Assembly (NCBI GenBank): GCA_024235095.1
Contig: JACKNC010000002.1
Coordinates: 372,001-436,000, forward strand
DNA length: 64,000 nucleotides
Direction: 5' to 3'
Source: Gammaproteobacteria bacterium
GTDB lineage: Bacteria > Pseudomonadota > Gammaproteobacteria > Competibacterales > Competibacteraceae
Positions within the stretch are counted from its first letter, which is position 1; each line of letters begins with the position of its first letter. A program made the position numbers and the translations under genes. The notes beneath the pieces were generated by a model. That model ran no database searches. It was not told the origin of the DNA and worked only from the letters and a program-made list of their open reading frames with translations. This document shows positions 25,579-36,512 of this stretch, one piece after another.

Positions 25579-27095
25579 GCCGCTTGACTTCGCTGACATT
25601 GGGCGAATTGCTGACGGGGTTTGTCGAGACGCCAGCGTCATGGGCTGACCAGCGCGTGGCCGGTTTAGCGACTGATAGTCGGTTTGTCCATCTGGGAGAG
25701 GTGTTTTTCGCAGTGCGCGGCGGACAGCGTCATGGCCTGGAGTTCCTGGAGACAGTACGTTCCGCCGGGGCGCTGGCGGTGCTTTGGGAACCGCCCTGGG
25801 ATGAGGTATTGCTGGTAGACGATTCGTTACTGCTGCTGGCCGTGCCTGAACTGCGACGGAAACTAGGCCGGATCGCCAGCCGGTTTTACGGTGAACCCTC
25901 CCGGCATATCCCCGTGGTAGGCATTACCGGCACTGACGGCAAAACCTCCTGCGCACATTTTCTTGCCCAGGCGCTGAGCGATGCTGAAACCGGACCCTGC
26001 GGTATTTTGGGTACAGTCGGCGGTGGCGTTTACGGTCAGACGCAACCTTTGACGCATACCACGCCGGAAGTGCTGACAGTGCAGTGCTGGTTGGCGGAGC
26101 TGGTCGCAACTGGTCGACGCCATGCGGTTATGGAAGTCTCTTCCCACGCGCTGGATCAGGGCCGAGTGAACGGCGTCGAGTTCGCCGTGGCGGTGCTGAC
26201 TCAGTTGAGTCGTGATCATCTCGATTACCACGGGACGCTGGAAGCTTACGCCGCCGCCAAGCGCCGGTTGTTCGTTGAACATCAACCGGCCTGGGCGGTG
26301 GTGAATGGCGATGATGCTTTTGGTCGGGAACTGGCGCTGGAGGCGCGGGCGCGCAGCGGAATCATTGTTTATGGTCTCGGCGTGCGTCCGGCCTCGGTCG
26401 AGCGCTTTGTTTGGGGCGAGCATCTGGAACTGACGGCCAACGGCTTACGTCTGCAAATCCATTCATCCTGGGGCGATGGCGAGTTGCAGGCAGGATTGCT
26501 GGGCCGGTTCAACGCCAGCAATCTGCTGGCGAGCCTGGCCACGCTGCTGGCGCTGGACCTACCCTTCGCCGAGGCGCTGGCGCGGCTGGCGCGGACCGAA
26601 ACTGCGCCGGGGCGGATGGAACGATTGGGCGGTCAGGACGGCCAGCCGCTGATCGCGATCGACTACGCCCACACGCCATATGCCCTGGAACAAACCTTGC
26701 GCGCCTTGCGCGAGCATGGCGGTCGTAACCGGTTGTGGTGCGTATTCGGCTGCGGCGGCGACCGCGATTCCGGCAAGCGGCCCTTGATGGGCGCGGCGGC
26801 TGAACAGTGGGCGGATCGGGTGATCGTGACGAACGATAACCCACGCACTGAAGACCCGGCGCGTATCGTCGCGGACATTCTGGCCGGGATGCAGCATCCC
26901 TCTGCGGCCCTGGTCATCCATGATCGGCGCGCTGCGATTCACCGGGGGCTGGCTGAGGCGGGAGCCGGCGACATCGTGCTGATCACCGGCAAGGGTCATG
27001 AAGACTATCAAATTATTGGCGGCGAGCGCTTGCCGTTCAGCGATCAGGCGGTGGTGTGTGAATCTTTGTATGCAACCGAGCGCGAGGCCGCCTAA
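25575..27095 (+). CDS. murE: UDP-MurNAc-L-Ala-D-Glu : meso-diaminopimelate ligase
   Basis: MurE adds the third stem-peptide residue in the cytoplasm. The 506-residue product has GITGTDGKTSCAHFLAQAL (ATP loop), the carbamylated-lysine region and VTNDNPRTEDPARI. The DNPR motif identifies meso-DAP as substrate rather than lysine. KGHEDYQ near the C-terminus is also conserved. The ATG overlaps the ftsI stop by 4 bp and murF begins directly after the murE stop. Confidence 0.96.
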   Translation: MSRLTSLTLGELLTGFVETPASWADQRVAGLATDSRFVHLGEVFFAVRGGQRHGLEFLETVRSAGALAVLWEPPWDEVLLVDDSLLLLAVPELRRKLGRIASRFYGEPSRHIPVVGITGTDGKTSCAHFLAQALSDAETGPCGILGTVGGGVYGQTQPLTHTTPEVLTVQCWLAELVATGRRHAVMEVSSHALDQGRVNGVEFAVAVLTQLSRDHLDYHGTLEAYAAAKRRLFVEHQPAWAVVNGDDAFGRELALEARARSGIIVYGLGVRPASVERFVWGEHLELTANGLRLQIHSSWGDGELQAGLLGRFNASNLLASLATLLALDLPFAEALARLARTETAPGRMERLGGQDGQPLIAIDYAHTPYALEQTLRALREHGGRNRLWCVFGCGGDRDSGKRPLMGAAAEQWADRVIVTNDNPRTEDPARIVADILAGMQHPSAALVIHDRRAAIHRGLAEAGAGDIVLITGKGHEDYQIIGGERLPFSDQAVVCESLYATEREAA

Positions 27096-28484
27096 GTGAC
27101 TGACATTTTTTCACCATTGCGCTTGCGGGAGGCGGCGGAACTGCTGAATGGGCGGTTAACCGGCGACGATTTAGCTTTTTCCGGAGTCAGCACCGACACT
27201 CGCCAGTTACCCTCCGGCGCATTGTTTGTCGCGCTGACCGGGCCAAATTTCGACGGCCATGATTTTGTTTCCACTGCTCGTGAGCGGGGTGCCTGCGCAG
27301 CGCTGGTCAGCCGTCCAGTGGTGGACTCATTGCCCCAGATGCAAGTCGCCGACACTCGGTTAGCACTCGGGCAACTGGCGGCGGCGTGGCGTTCCCGGTT
27401 TACGCAACCCCTGATCGCATTAACCGGCAGCAATGGCAAGACCACGCTCAAGGAAATGATCGCCGCTATTTTGCGGGTGCGCGGGCCGACCCTGGCGACC
27501 GAGGGCAATCTGAATAACGACATCGGCGTTCCCCTGACCCTGTTGCGTTTGCAAGGAGAACACGCTTACGCGGTGATTGAAATGGGCGCTAATCATCACG
27601 GCGAAATCGCCTACCTGACCGGATTAGCCCGGCCAGATGTGGCGATTATTAATAATGCCGGCCCCTGCCATTTGGAGGGTTTTGGCGATATCGCTGGCGT
27701 GGCGCGCGGCAAGAGCGAGATTTTTCAGGGACTGGGCACAGACGGTGTAGCGATCATCAATCGTGATGATCCTTATGCGAATTACTGGCTGGATTTGAAT
27801 ACAGGACGGCAGGTCATCGATTTTGGACTGGATCAAACAGCCGTGGTGCGTGGGCGGATTCTGGATGCGGCGACGGCGCGCTTTCAATTGACCACGCCTG
27901 CAGGTGAGACCGAGATTCATTTGCCGATACCCGGCGCGCATAACATCCGTAATGCCTTGGCGGCGGCGGCGGCGGCACTGGCGGTGGGCGCGACCCTGGA
28001 TGAGATGCGTCAGGGTTTGGAAGAGTTGCAGGGCGTTAGCGGCCGGATGCAGCGTTTGCGCGGCCAGCATGGCGGCGTGGTGATTCATGACGCCTACAAT
28101 GCCAATCCCGCCTCGCTCGCGGCGGCGTTGCAGGCGATCGGCGCTGAACCCGGCAACAAATGGCTGGTGCTGGGCGATATGCGGGAATTAGGTCCAGCAG
28201 CGGAGGCGTTGCACGCGCAATCCGGACAGGATGCCCGCGCGGCAGGGTTCAAGAAAATGTATGCGCTGGGCGAGTATAGCCGGGCGGCGGTCGATGCCTT
28301 CGGCGTGGGCGGAGCGCATTTTACAACGGTGGAGACGCTGATCGCGGAACTGGATCGCGCGCTCCAAAATGAAGACGAAGCGCCAGTGGTGCTGGTAAAG
28401 GGTTCACGGGGGATGCGAATGGAACGGGTAGTCATGGCGCTGGCAGCGCCGGGTGAATACAGGGAACAGGGGGGACACGGCTGA
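27096..28484 (+). CDS. murF: UDP-MurNAc-tripeptide : D-Ala-D-Ala ligase
   Basis: MurF completes the UDP-MurNAc-pentapeptide. The 462-residue product starts with GTG one base after the murE stop, and has the ATP loop LTGSNGKTTLKEMIAAIL, AVIEMGANHHGEIAYLTGLA and VIHDAYNANPASLAAAL. Length is normal. Its stop shares one base with the mraY ATG (TGATG), so the two are translationally coupled. Confidence 0.96.
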   Translation: MTDIFSPLRLREAAELLNGRLTGDDLAFSGVSTDTRQLPSGALFVALTGPNFDGHDFVSTARERGACAALVSRPVVDSLPQMQVADTRLALGQLAAAWRSRFTQPLIALTGSNGKTTLKEMIAAILRVRGPTLATEGNLNNDIGVPLTLLRLQGEHAYAVIEMGANHHGEIAYLTGLARPDVAIINNAGPCHLEGFGDIAGVARGKSEIFQGLGTDGVAIINRDDPYANYWLDLNTGRQVIDFGLDQTAVVRGRILDAATARFQLTTPAGETEIHLPIPGAHNIRNALAAAAAALAVGATLDEMRQGLEELQGVSGRMQRLRGQHGGVVIHDAYNANPASLAAALQAIGAEPGNKWLVLGDMRELGPAAEALHAQSGQDARAAGFKKMYALGEYSRAAVDAFGVGGAHFTTVETLIAELDRALQNEDEAPVVLVKGSRGMRMERVVMALAAPGEYREQGGHG

Positions 28485-29569
28485 TGCTGGTCTTGCTCAC
28501 CGAGTGGCTGACAGAAAATATCTATACCGGTTTCAATGTTTTTCAGTATCTGACCTTACGGGGGATTCTCGGTACGCTGACAGCGCTGTTCATTTCCCTG
28601 ATCATCGGGCCGGCCATGATCCGGCGCTTGAGCCGTTATCAGATCGGCCAGCACATCCGCGAGGACGGACCCAAGAGCCACTTTTTCAAGGCAGGCACGC
28701 CGACCATGGGTGGGGCGCTGATTTTGGTGGCCATCGCGGTGGCGACGTTGCTCTGGGCGGATCCGCGCAACCGCTACGTCTGGATTGTGCTGCTGACCAC
28801 GCTGACCTTCGGCGCAATTGGCTGGGCGGATGATTACAAGAAGTTAATTCTTCGCAACTCCAAAGGCTTGTCAGCGCGCACTAAATATTCCTGGCAATCC
28901 TGCGTCGGCTTGTCGGCGGCGTTGTTGCTGTATTTCACTGCGCAGACTCCGGTGGAAACCGATTTGATCGTCCCTTTTTTCAAGAGCGTGGCGGTTAATC
29001 TCAGCTGGCTGTTCATCCCGCTGACTTACTTCGTGATCGTCGGCTCCAGTAATGCCGTCAATCTCACCGACGGTCTGGATGGCCTGGCGATTGTGCCGAC
29101 CACGATGGTGGCCGGGGCGCTGGCGGTCTTTTGCTATGCCTCGGGTAACCGGATTTTCGCCGAATATCTGGGAATTCCGCATGTACCAGGCGTTGGCGAA
29201 CTCATGGTGTTCTGTGGAGCGCTGGTGGGCGCCGGATTGGGATTTCTCTGGTTCAACGCCTATCCAGCCCAAGTGTTCATGGGTGATGTTGGCGCACTAG
29301 CATTGGGCGCAGCGCTGGGTGTGGTCGCGGTGGCGGTGCGTCAGGAACTGGTGCTGTTTGTAATGGGCGGGGTGTTTGTCATGGAGACGGTGTCAGTGAT
29401 CCTGCAAGTCGCCTCGTTTAAGCTCACCGGTCGGCGCATCTTCCGCATGGCGCCTTTGCATCACCATTTCGAGCTGGAAGGTTGGCCGGAACCTCGGGTG
29501 ATCGTTCGCTTCTGGATTATCACCATTGTGCTGGTGCTATTTGGGCTGGCGACGCTGAAAGTTCGATAG
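28484..29569 (+). CDS. mraY: Phospho-MurNAc-pentapeptide transferase
   Basis: MraY transfers phospho-MurNAc-pentapeptide to undecaprenyl phosphate, forming lipid I at the inner membrane. The 361-residue product has about ten TM helices and the family motifs: GTPTMGGALIL, GWADDYKKL (Mg-binding Asp pair), NAVNLTDGLDGLAI, FMGDVGALALG and MAPLHHHFELEGW. The usual Ser in FMGDVGS is Ala here, a small variation. The spacer before murD holds a short repeat (29573-29594). Confidence 0.96.
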   Translation: MLVLLTEWLTENIYTGFNVFQYLTLRGILGTLTALFISLIIGPAMIRRLSRYQIGQHIREDGPKSHFFKAGTPTMGGALILVAIAVATLLWADPRNRYVWIVLLTTLTFGAIGWADDYKKLILRNSKGLSARTKYSWQSCVGLSAALLLYFTAQTPVETDLIVPFFKSVAVNLSWLFIPLTYFVIVGSSNAVNLTDGLDGLAIVPTTMVAGALAVFCYASGNRIFAEYLGIPHVPGVGELMVFCGALVGAGLGFLWFNAYPAQVFMGDVGALALGAALGVVAVAVRQELVLFVMGGVFVMETVSVILQVASFKLTGRRIFRMAPLHHHFELEGWPEPRVIVRFWIITIVLVLFGLATLKVR

Positions 29570-29573
29570 CGCC

Positions 29574-29594
29574 TTAAAACTCAAAACTTGAAGT
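29574..29594 (+). repeat. Heptamer-phased spacer repeat (copy 1)
   Basis: The mraY-murD spacer reads as near-repeats of seven bases: TTAAAAC, TCAAAAC, TTGAAGT. A nearly identical run is found at 44718-44738 after the Nudix gene. This copy starts five bases after the mraY stop codon. Confidence 0.5.
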
Positions 29595-29602
29595 TTTTAT
29601 CC

Positions 29603-30943
29603 ATGTTGCAACTGGACGGAATGACCCTAGTGGTTGGACTCGGCAAGAGCGGTTTGTCGATGACGCGGGCGCTACAGGCGTTGGACGCATCGTTCGCCGT
29701 GGCCGACAGCCGGGTTGCTCCTCCCGGTCTGGCTGCTTTTCAGACAACGTTTCCCAAGGCCCCCTGCCATCTTGGAGACTTCGATCCAGCGCTGTTTGCT
29801 CAAGCGACGCGGTTGCTGGTTAGTCCCGGCGTCTCGGTGAAAACACCGGTCATTGCTGAAGCGGCGGCGCGCGGCGCGCCCGTTTGGGGAGACATCGAAT
29901 TACTGGCGCGTTTGACCGATGCGCCCATCGCGGCGATTACCGGCTCCAATGGCAAGAGCACCGTGACGACTCTGCTGGGCTTGATGGCCGAACGGGCCGG
30001 GGTGCGGGCGTCGGTGGGCGGCAATCTTGGAACGCCAGCGCTGGATTTGTGGTTAGAGACGGGTCGACCTGAATTATATGTGCTGGAGTTGTCCAGCTTT
30101 CAACTGGAGACGACGCATAGTCTGAATGCGCATGTGGCGACGGTGCTGAATATCAGTCCCGATCACCTGGATCGCTACGACAGTCTGGACGATTACATCG
30201 CCGCCAAGCAGCGGATTTTTCGGGGCCATGGCGCGATGGTGATGAATGCCGATGATCCGGTGGTCATGACGATGATGGAGCCGGGTCGTAAGAAAGTGTG
30301 CTTCACGTTGGAAGAACCGGATGAAGGCGGCTTTGGTCTGCGCCGGGCGAGCGGCGAGACCTGGCTGGCTTGCGGTCAGGAACTGTGGATTGAAGCGTCG
30401 GCGTTAAAAATCAGTGGCGACCATAACCTGGCTAACGCCCTGGCGGCCCTGGCGATGGGACACTCACTCGGCTTGGAGCGAAACGGAATGCTTGCGGCGC
30501 TGCGGGAATTCACGGGCCTAGCGCACCGCACGGCTCTGGTGCGGGAGCGTGATGGCGTGCGCTGGTTCGACGATTCCAAAGGCACGAATGTTGGCGCAAC
30601 TGTGGCGGCGGTGCGCGGTCTGCCAGGTCAGGTGGTGCTGATTGCCGGGGGCGAAGGCAAGAGTCAGGACTTTACGCCATTACGCGCAGCGTTGACCGGC
30701 AAGGCGCGGGCCGTGGTGCTCATTGGTCGTGATGCGCCGCTGATCGCTACCGCGTTGGGTGACAGAATTCCGCTGCATCGCGCTACTGATATGCAACAAG
30801 CGGTGGCGCAGGCGGCGGCGCTGGCTCAACCCGGCGATAGCGTACTCCTTTCCCCCGCCTGCGCCAGTTTCGACATGTTCAGCGGTTACGAGGAACGCGG
30901 CGCCGTGTTCGCTCATGCGGTGAGGGAGCTTGCGTCATGCTGA
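29603..30943 (+). CDS. murD: UDP-MurNAc-L-Ala : D-glutamate ligase
   Basis: MurD adds D-glutamate to the stem peptide. The 446-residue product starts MLQLDGMTLVVGLGKSGLSM, with the UDP-binding loop, and has the ATP loop AITGSNGKSTVTTLLGLMAE, SPDHLDRYDSLDDYIAAK and the C-terminal VLLSPACASFDMFSGYEERG. The ATG at 29603 is preferred over a TTG at 29588, since family members begin a few residues before the GLGKSG loop. It overlaps ftsW by 7 bp. Confidence 0.95.
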   Translation: MLQLDGMTLVVGLGKSGLSMTRALQALDASFAVADSRVAPPGLAAFQTTFPKAPCHLGDFDPALFAQATRLLVSPGVSVKTPVIAEAAARGAPVWGDIELLARLTDAPIAAITGSNGKSTVTTLLGLMAERAGVRASVGGNLGTPALDLWLETGRPELYVLELSSFQLETTHSLNAHVATVLNISPDHLDRYDSLDDYIAAKQRIFRGHGAMVMNADDPVVMTMMEPGRKKVCFTLEEPDEGGFGLRRASGETWLACGQELWIEASALKISGDHNLANALAALAMGHSLGLERNGMLAALREFTGLAHRTALVRERDGVRWFDDSKGTNVGATVAAVRGLPGQVVLIAGGEGKSQDFTPLRAALTGKARAVVLIGRDAPLIATALGDRIPLHRATDMQQAVAQAAALAQPGDSVLLSPACASFDMFSGYEERGAVFAHAVRELASC

Positions 30944-32132
30944 ATGTCGCTGCGGTCTTGCGCCGAGACAAAACGCCGCCAGCCGGTGAGAGCCGGGCCG
31001 CGTTACCGTTTCCCGATCCGTGGATTCTAATGGCAGCCCTGCTGTTGTTGACGCTGGGCCTGTTAATGGTGACTTCGGCGTCGATGCCGATTGCCTCTCG
31101 CGAGACCGGCCAACCGTTCTATTTCCTGATTCGCCAAGGCGCTTTCGTCCTGATTGGCCTGTTCGCGGCCAGTGTGATCTTTCAGATTCCGCTGGTGCGC
31201 TGGCGGCAGGTCAGTCCCCTGCTATTAATGGCGGCCATAAGTTTACTGGTGCTGGTGCTGATACCAGGCATTGGCACGGAGGTAAACGGTAGTCTGCGCT
31301 GGATTCGCATCGGTCCGATCAATATCCAGGTATCGGAAATCGCCAAGCTGTTCACAATGATTTATGTGGCCGACTACCTCAAGCGGCATGGCGAAGAATT
31401 GCGGACCGCCGATTTTCGGGTTTCGGCGCTGGCGCTCCTGCGGCCCATGGCGGTGCTGGCGGTGCTGGCGGTGTTGCTGTTGCTGGAGCCGGATTTTGGC
31501 AGCGTGGTGGTGTTGATGGCGGCGGCGATGGGTATGGTGTTTCTGGCCGGAGTTAATCTCTGGCAGTTCGGAACCCTGATGATCGGCACTTCGGCGGTGA
31601 TGGCGGTGCTGCTTTGGTCTTCGCCTTACCGGCGGGCGCGGCTGGTGAGCTTTCTTGATCCCTGGGCGGATCCTTTCGCGAGCGGCTTTCAACTGACCCA
31701 GTCATTGATTGCGATCGGGCGCGGCGAACTGTTCGGGGTTGGACTGGGCGAGAGTGTGCAGAAATTGTTTTATTTGCCCGAGGCTCATACCGACTTCCTG
31801 TTCGCGGTGTTGGCCGAAGAGTTAGGACTAATGGGTATTTTGACCATCATTGCGTTGTTCACGATTCTAGTCTGGCGGGCGTTTCATATCGGCCAGCGAG
31901 CGGAGCGGTTGGGGAAAAAATTCTCGGCCTGGTTGGCTTATGGCATCGGCTTATGGTTCGGCATCCAGTCGCTGTTCAACATGGGCGTCAATATGGGCGT
32001 CTTGCCGACCAAGGGTTTAACTCTGCCCTTGATGAGTTATGGCGGTAGTAGCGTCGTGGTGATGTGCATGACGCTGGCGCTGTTGTTGCGGGTCGATACG
32101 GAAACCCGGGCTGGCAAAGTGGTGCTTGAGGA

Positions 32133-32136
<4 letters not shown>
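30937..32136 (+). CDS. ftsW: Septal peptidoglycan glycosyltransferase FtsW
   Basis: FtsW is a SEDS glycosyltransferase that polymerises septal glycan with FtsI. The 399-residue product has ten TM helices after a 28-residue cytoplasmic N-terminus. Conserved SEDS segments include GSLRWIRIGPINIQVSEIAK, QSLIAIGRGELFGVGLGES, TDFLFAVLAEELGLMG (with the Asp/Glu region) and GVLPTKGLTLPLMSYGGSS. It overlaps murD at its start and murG at its end (ATGA). Confidence 0.96.
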
Positions 32137-33269
<1,133 letters not shown>

Positions 33270-33276
33270 AAAAAAA

Positions 33277-34704
33277 ATGGACAAACCCGTACTAGCCACT
33301 ATCCCGGAAGCTTGGCGCGATATGCGCCGGATTCGCCATCTGCATTTCGTGGGCATTGGCGGATCAGGCATGAGCGGCATTGCCGAAGTATTGCTGAATC
33401 TGGGCTACAGCGTATCCGGTTCAGACCTGCGCGCTAGCGCAGTGACCGCCCGTTTAGCGCAACTAGGCGCGACCATCCGTCCGGGCCATGTCGCCGAGCA
33501 TATTGCCGGTTGTGACGCTGTGGTGATTTCCAGCGCAGTGGCCGAGGACAATCCCGAAGTCGTTGCGGCGCGAGCGGCCCGGATTCCTGTAGTACCTCGC
33601 GCCGAAATGCTGGCTGAACTCATGCGCTTTCGCTATGGCATCGCCGTCGCTGGCACGCATGGCAAGACGACCACGACCAGCTTGATCGCCAGTCTGCTGG
33701 CTGAAGGCGGATTGGATCCGACCTTCGTTATCGGTGGACGGCTGAACAGCGCGGGGGCGAACGCTCGATTAGGCGCAGGTCATTTTCTGGTCGCCGAGGC
33801 GGATGAAAGCGATGCTTCATTCCTGTTCCTGCAGCCGATGCTGGCGGTGGTTACTAATATCGACGCCGATCATTTGCCGACGTATGGCGGCGATTTTGAA
33901 CGGTTGCGCGAGACGTTCATTGAATTTCTCCATCACTTGCCATTTTACGGACTAGCGGTGCTGTGCGCTGATGATCCCCAGGTGCGGGCGATTTTGCCGT
34001 TGTTGAGCCGTCCGGTGTTGAGTTATGGCTTTGATGAAGATTGCGATGTGTGGGCCAGCGACATCATGCGGGAAGGGCTGCGCACCCGATTTCTGGCGCA
34101 CTTGCCGCACCTCACGGGGCCATTGCCGATCACTTTGAATCTGCCAGGCCGGCATAGCGTACTCAATGCGCTGGCGGCCATCGCAGTCGCGCATGAACTG
34201 GGCGTATCGGAAACCGCTATTCGCCGGGCATTGATGAATTTTCAGGGGATCGGGCGGCGTTTCCAGCAACACGGCGAACTGACCCTGCCGGATGGCGGCT
34301 GCGCGACAGTGATGGAAGATTACGGGCACCATCCCCGGGAAATCCAAGCCGTGCTGGAGGCAGTGCAAGGCGCCTGGCCGGAGCGGCGGCTGGTGCTGGC
34401 CTTTCAACCACACCGCTTTACCCGCACCCGTGATCTGTTCGACGACTTCGCTCAGGTACTTTCCGAAGTGGACGCGCTGATTTTGCTGGAGGTGTATCCC
34501 GCCGGGGAAAAGCTGATCGCTGGCGCTGATGGACGCAGTTTGAGTCGGGCGATCCGCACCCGGGGCAAGGTCGATCCGGTGTTTGTGGAACAAGCGGCTG
34601 ATCTGTCAACTGTGTTGCCGGACCTGCTGTGCGACGGTGATTTGCTGTTAATCATGGGCGCAGGCGACATTGGGGCAATGGCGGCGCGGCTCGTGAATGG
34701 CTAG
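33277..34704 (+). CDS. murC: UDP-N-acetylmuramate : L-alanine ligase
   Basis: MurC adds the first residue of the stem peptide. The 475-residue product has HFVGIGGSGMSGIAEVLLNL (UDP-MurNAc loop), AVAGTHGKTTTTSLIASLLA (ATP loop), AEADESDASFLFLQP, EDYGHHPREIQAVLEAV and LAFQPHRFTRTRDLFDDFA. The ATG at 33277 is directly preceded by eight A and the GACTCCT repeats; no Shine-Dalgarno sequence is visible. An N-terminal stretch of about 18 residues precedes the conserved fold, as in E. coli. murB is not in this cluster. Confidence 0.96.
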   Translation: MDKPVLATIPEAWRDMRRIRHLHFVGIGGSGMSGIAEVLLNLGYSVSGSDLRASAVTARLAQLGATIRPGHVAEHIAGCDAVVISSAVAEDNPEVVAARAARIPVVPRAEMLAELMRFRYGIAVAGTHGKTTTTSLIASLLAEGGLDPTFVIGGRLNSAGANARLGAGHFLVAEADESDASFLFLQPMLAVVTNIDADHLPTYGGDFERLRETFIEFLHHLPFYGLAVLCADDPQVRAILPLLSRPVLSYGFDEDCDVWASDIMREGLRTRFLAHLPHLTGPLPITLNLPGRHSVLNALAAIAVAHELGVSETAIRRALMNFQGIGRRFQQHGELTLPDGGCATVMEDYGHHPREIQAVLEAVQGAWPERRLVLAFQPHRFTRTRDLFDDFAQVLSEVDALILLEVYPAGEKLIAGADGRSLSRAIRTRGKVDPVFVEQAADLSTVLPDLLCDGDLLLIMGAGDIGAMAARLVNG

Positions 34705-34712
34705 GGGGATCA

Positions 34713-35663
34713 ATGCAACAGAGACAACAACGCACAGCGACCTACCCGACTGAGTTCGGCAAAGTCGCTGTTTTAATGGGTGGCTGGTCGGCGGAACGGG
34801 AGGTCTCGCTAAAAAGCGGCCAGGCGGTGCTGAACGCCTTGCAGGCGCGCGGCGTGGATGCTCATGGGATCGATGCTGACCGGCAAATTTCCCGAGTGCT
34901 GGCCAACGGCGGCTTTGATCGCGTTTTCATCGCCCTGCACGGGCGCGGCGGCGAGGATGGCGAGATTCAAGGCGCGCTGGAAATCCTGAACCTGCCCTAT
35001 ACCGGTAGCGGGGTGCTCGCCTCGGCGTTGGGGATGGACAAATTGCGCACTAAACAGATTTGGCGAGGCATCGGGTTGCCGACCCCTGCTGGTCGGTTAG
35101 TGGAGAGCGTGGCGGATTTAACCGCCGCCGCCGATGAACTCGGTCTGCCGCTGGCGGTAAAGCCGTCCCGCGAAGGCTCCAGCATTGGCATCAGCCGGGT
35201 CAACGCGCCGTCGCAGTTCCAAGCGGCCTGGGAACGGGCAGCCGGCTGTCACTCGCCGATCCTGGCGGAACCGTGGATTCAGGGCCAGGAGTACACTGGC
35301 GCTTGGCTGCAAGGCGAGACACTGCCGCTGATCCGGTTGGAAACGCCCCGAGAATTTTATGACTATCAAGCCAAGTACCACGCAAATGACACTTGTTATC
35401 GCTGTCCCTGCGGGTTGCCCACGGCGCGAGAAGCCCAATTGCGGAATTTAGTGGACCAAGCCTTTGTCGCGGTCGATGGTTCGGGTTGGGGACGGGTGGA
35501 TTTGATGGTGGATGATCAGGATCGGCCCTGGCTGCTAGAAGTCAACACCGTGCCCGGCATGACCGATCACAGCCTCGTGCCCATGGCGGCTCGGGTCGCC
35601 GGCCTGAGTTTCGAGGATCTGGTCTGGCGGATTCTGGAAACCAGTTTGTCATCATCGGACTGA
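34713..35663 (+). CDS. ddl: D-alanine--D-alanine ligase
   Basis: This ATP-grasp enzyme supplies D-Ala-D-Ala to MurF. The 316-residue product has VAVLMGGWSAEREVSLKSG-like N-domain sequence (residues about 12-30), FIALHGRGGEDGEIQGALEI, LPLAVKPSREGSSIGISRV and the metal/ATP region LLEVNTVPGMTDHSLVPMAA. The short form (about 310 residues) and the murC-ddl-ftsQ position correspond to DdlB of E. coli. AGGGGG precedes the start, a good ribosome-binding site 8 bp after murC. Confidence 0.95.
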   Translation: MQQRQQRTATYPTEFGKVAVLMGGWSAEREVSLKSGQAVLNALQARGVDAHGIDADRQISRVLANGGFDRVFIALHGRGGEDGEIQGALEILNLPYTGSGVLASALGMDKLRTKQIWRGIGLPTPAGRLVESVADLTAAADELGLPLAVKPSREGSSIGISRVNAPSQFQAAWERAAGCHSPILAEPWIQGQEYTGAWLQGETLPLIRLETPREFYDYQAKYHANDTCYRCPCGLPTAREAQLRNLVDQAFVAVDGSGWGRVDLMVDDQDRPWLLEVNTVPGMTDHSLVPMAARVAGLSFEDLVWRILETSLSSSD

Positions 35664-35675
35664 ACGGAGTGCATT

Positions 35676-36488
35676 ATGTGGTTCGCCAAGAAGCGGCGCC
35701 GACGGGGCGCAACCACGCTTAAGTCCCGGTCAGTGAATGCGCCCGGTCAGTGGAAAGCGCTTTGGGGAGCGCCGTTGCGTTGGTTGGGCGTGGCGCTGGT
35801 GCTGACCGGCGTGGGTTATGGTTTGTGGGTCGGCGCTGAGAAATTGCGCGATCCCAATGCTTTTCCATTGCGCCATGTGCGCATTGAAGGCGAGTTGCGC
35901 AACCTGGCCGAGACGGATTTGCAACCGGTCGCTGCTGGAGTGCTCGGACAGAATTTTTTCATGGCGGATCTGGATACGCTGCGCGCGACGCTGGCCGAAA
36001 ATCCCTGGGTGGAAAAGATTACCGTCCGCCGCTGGTGGCCGGATGTCGTGGAAATCGAACTGCGCGAGCGGATTGCTTTTGGTTATTGGGGCGAGGATGC
36101 GATGGTGGATGTGAACGGTCAGCGCTTCCAGCCGCCAGTGGTGCGTCAACCGGGTCCCTGGCCGCGTTTGTCAGGTCCTAGCGGTCATGAAAAGGCGTTG
36201 ATCAAAGCTTACGAGGAAATTCGCGCGCTGTTTGAGCCGATGGGGTTGCGACTGGCGACAGTGCGGCAGGATGAACGACGGGCCTGGTGGCTGACTTTTG
36301 ATAATGGCCTGGAGGTGTATGTCGGGCGCGATCAGTTTGAACAACGTTTACAACGGTTAGCACAACTTTATCCGCGCATTCTATCGGCCCGGATCGACCA
36401 GATCGCGGTCGTGGATTTGCGTTATGGCAACGGCTTTGCCGTGCGGTGGAAAGCCGGGAAAGCGCCAGCAGCCCCGACCGCCAGCTAG
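35676..36488 (+). CDS. ftsQ: Cell division protein FtsQ
   Basis: FtsQ is a bitopic scaffold that binds FtsB and FtsL. The 270-residue product has a basic cytoplasmic tail (KKRRRRGATTLKSRSV), one TM helix (about residues 35-52), a POTRA domain (LRHVRIEGELRNLAETDLQP) and the beta domain (WVEKITVRRWWPDVVEIELR, DLRYGNGFAVRWK). ACGGAG lies before the ATG. It fits between ddl and ftsA as expected. Confidence 0.95.
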   Translation: MWFAKKRRRRGATTLKSRSVNAPGQWKALWGAPLRWLGVALVLTGVGYGLWVGAEKLRDPNAFPLRHVRIEGELRNLAETDLQPVAAGVLGQNFFMADLDTLRATLAENPWVEKITVRRWWPDVVEIELRERIAFGYWGEDAMVDVNGQRFQPPVVRQPGPWPRLSGPSGHEKALIKAYEEIRALFEPMGLRLATVRQDERRAWWLTFDNGLEVYVGRDQFEQRLQRLAQLYPRILSARIDQIAVVDLRYGNGFAVRWKAGKAPAAPTAS

Positions 36489-36512
36489 GTTGTTGCGCAA
36501 AATGGAGCGGTT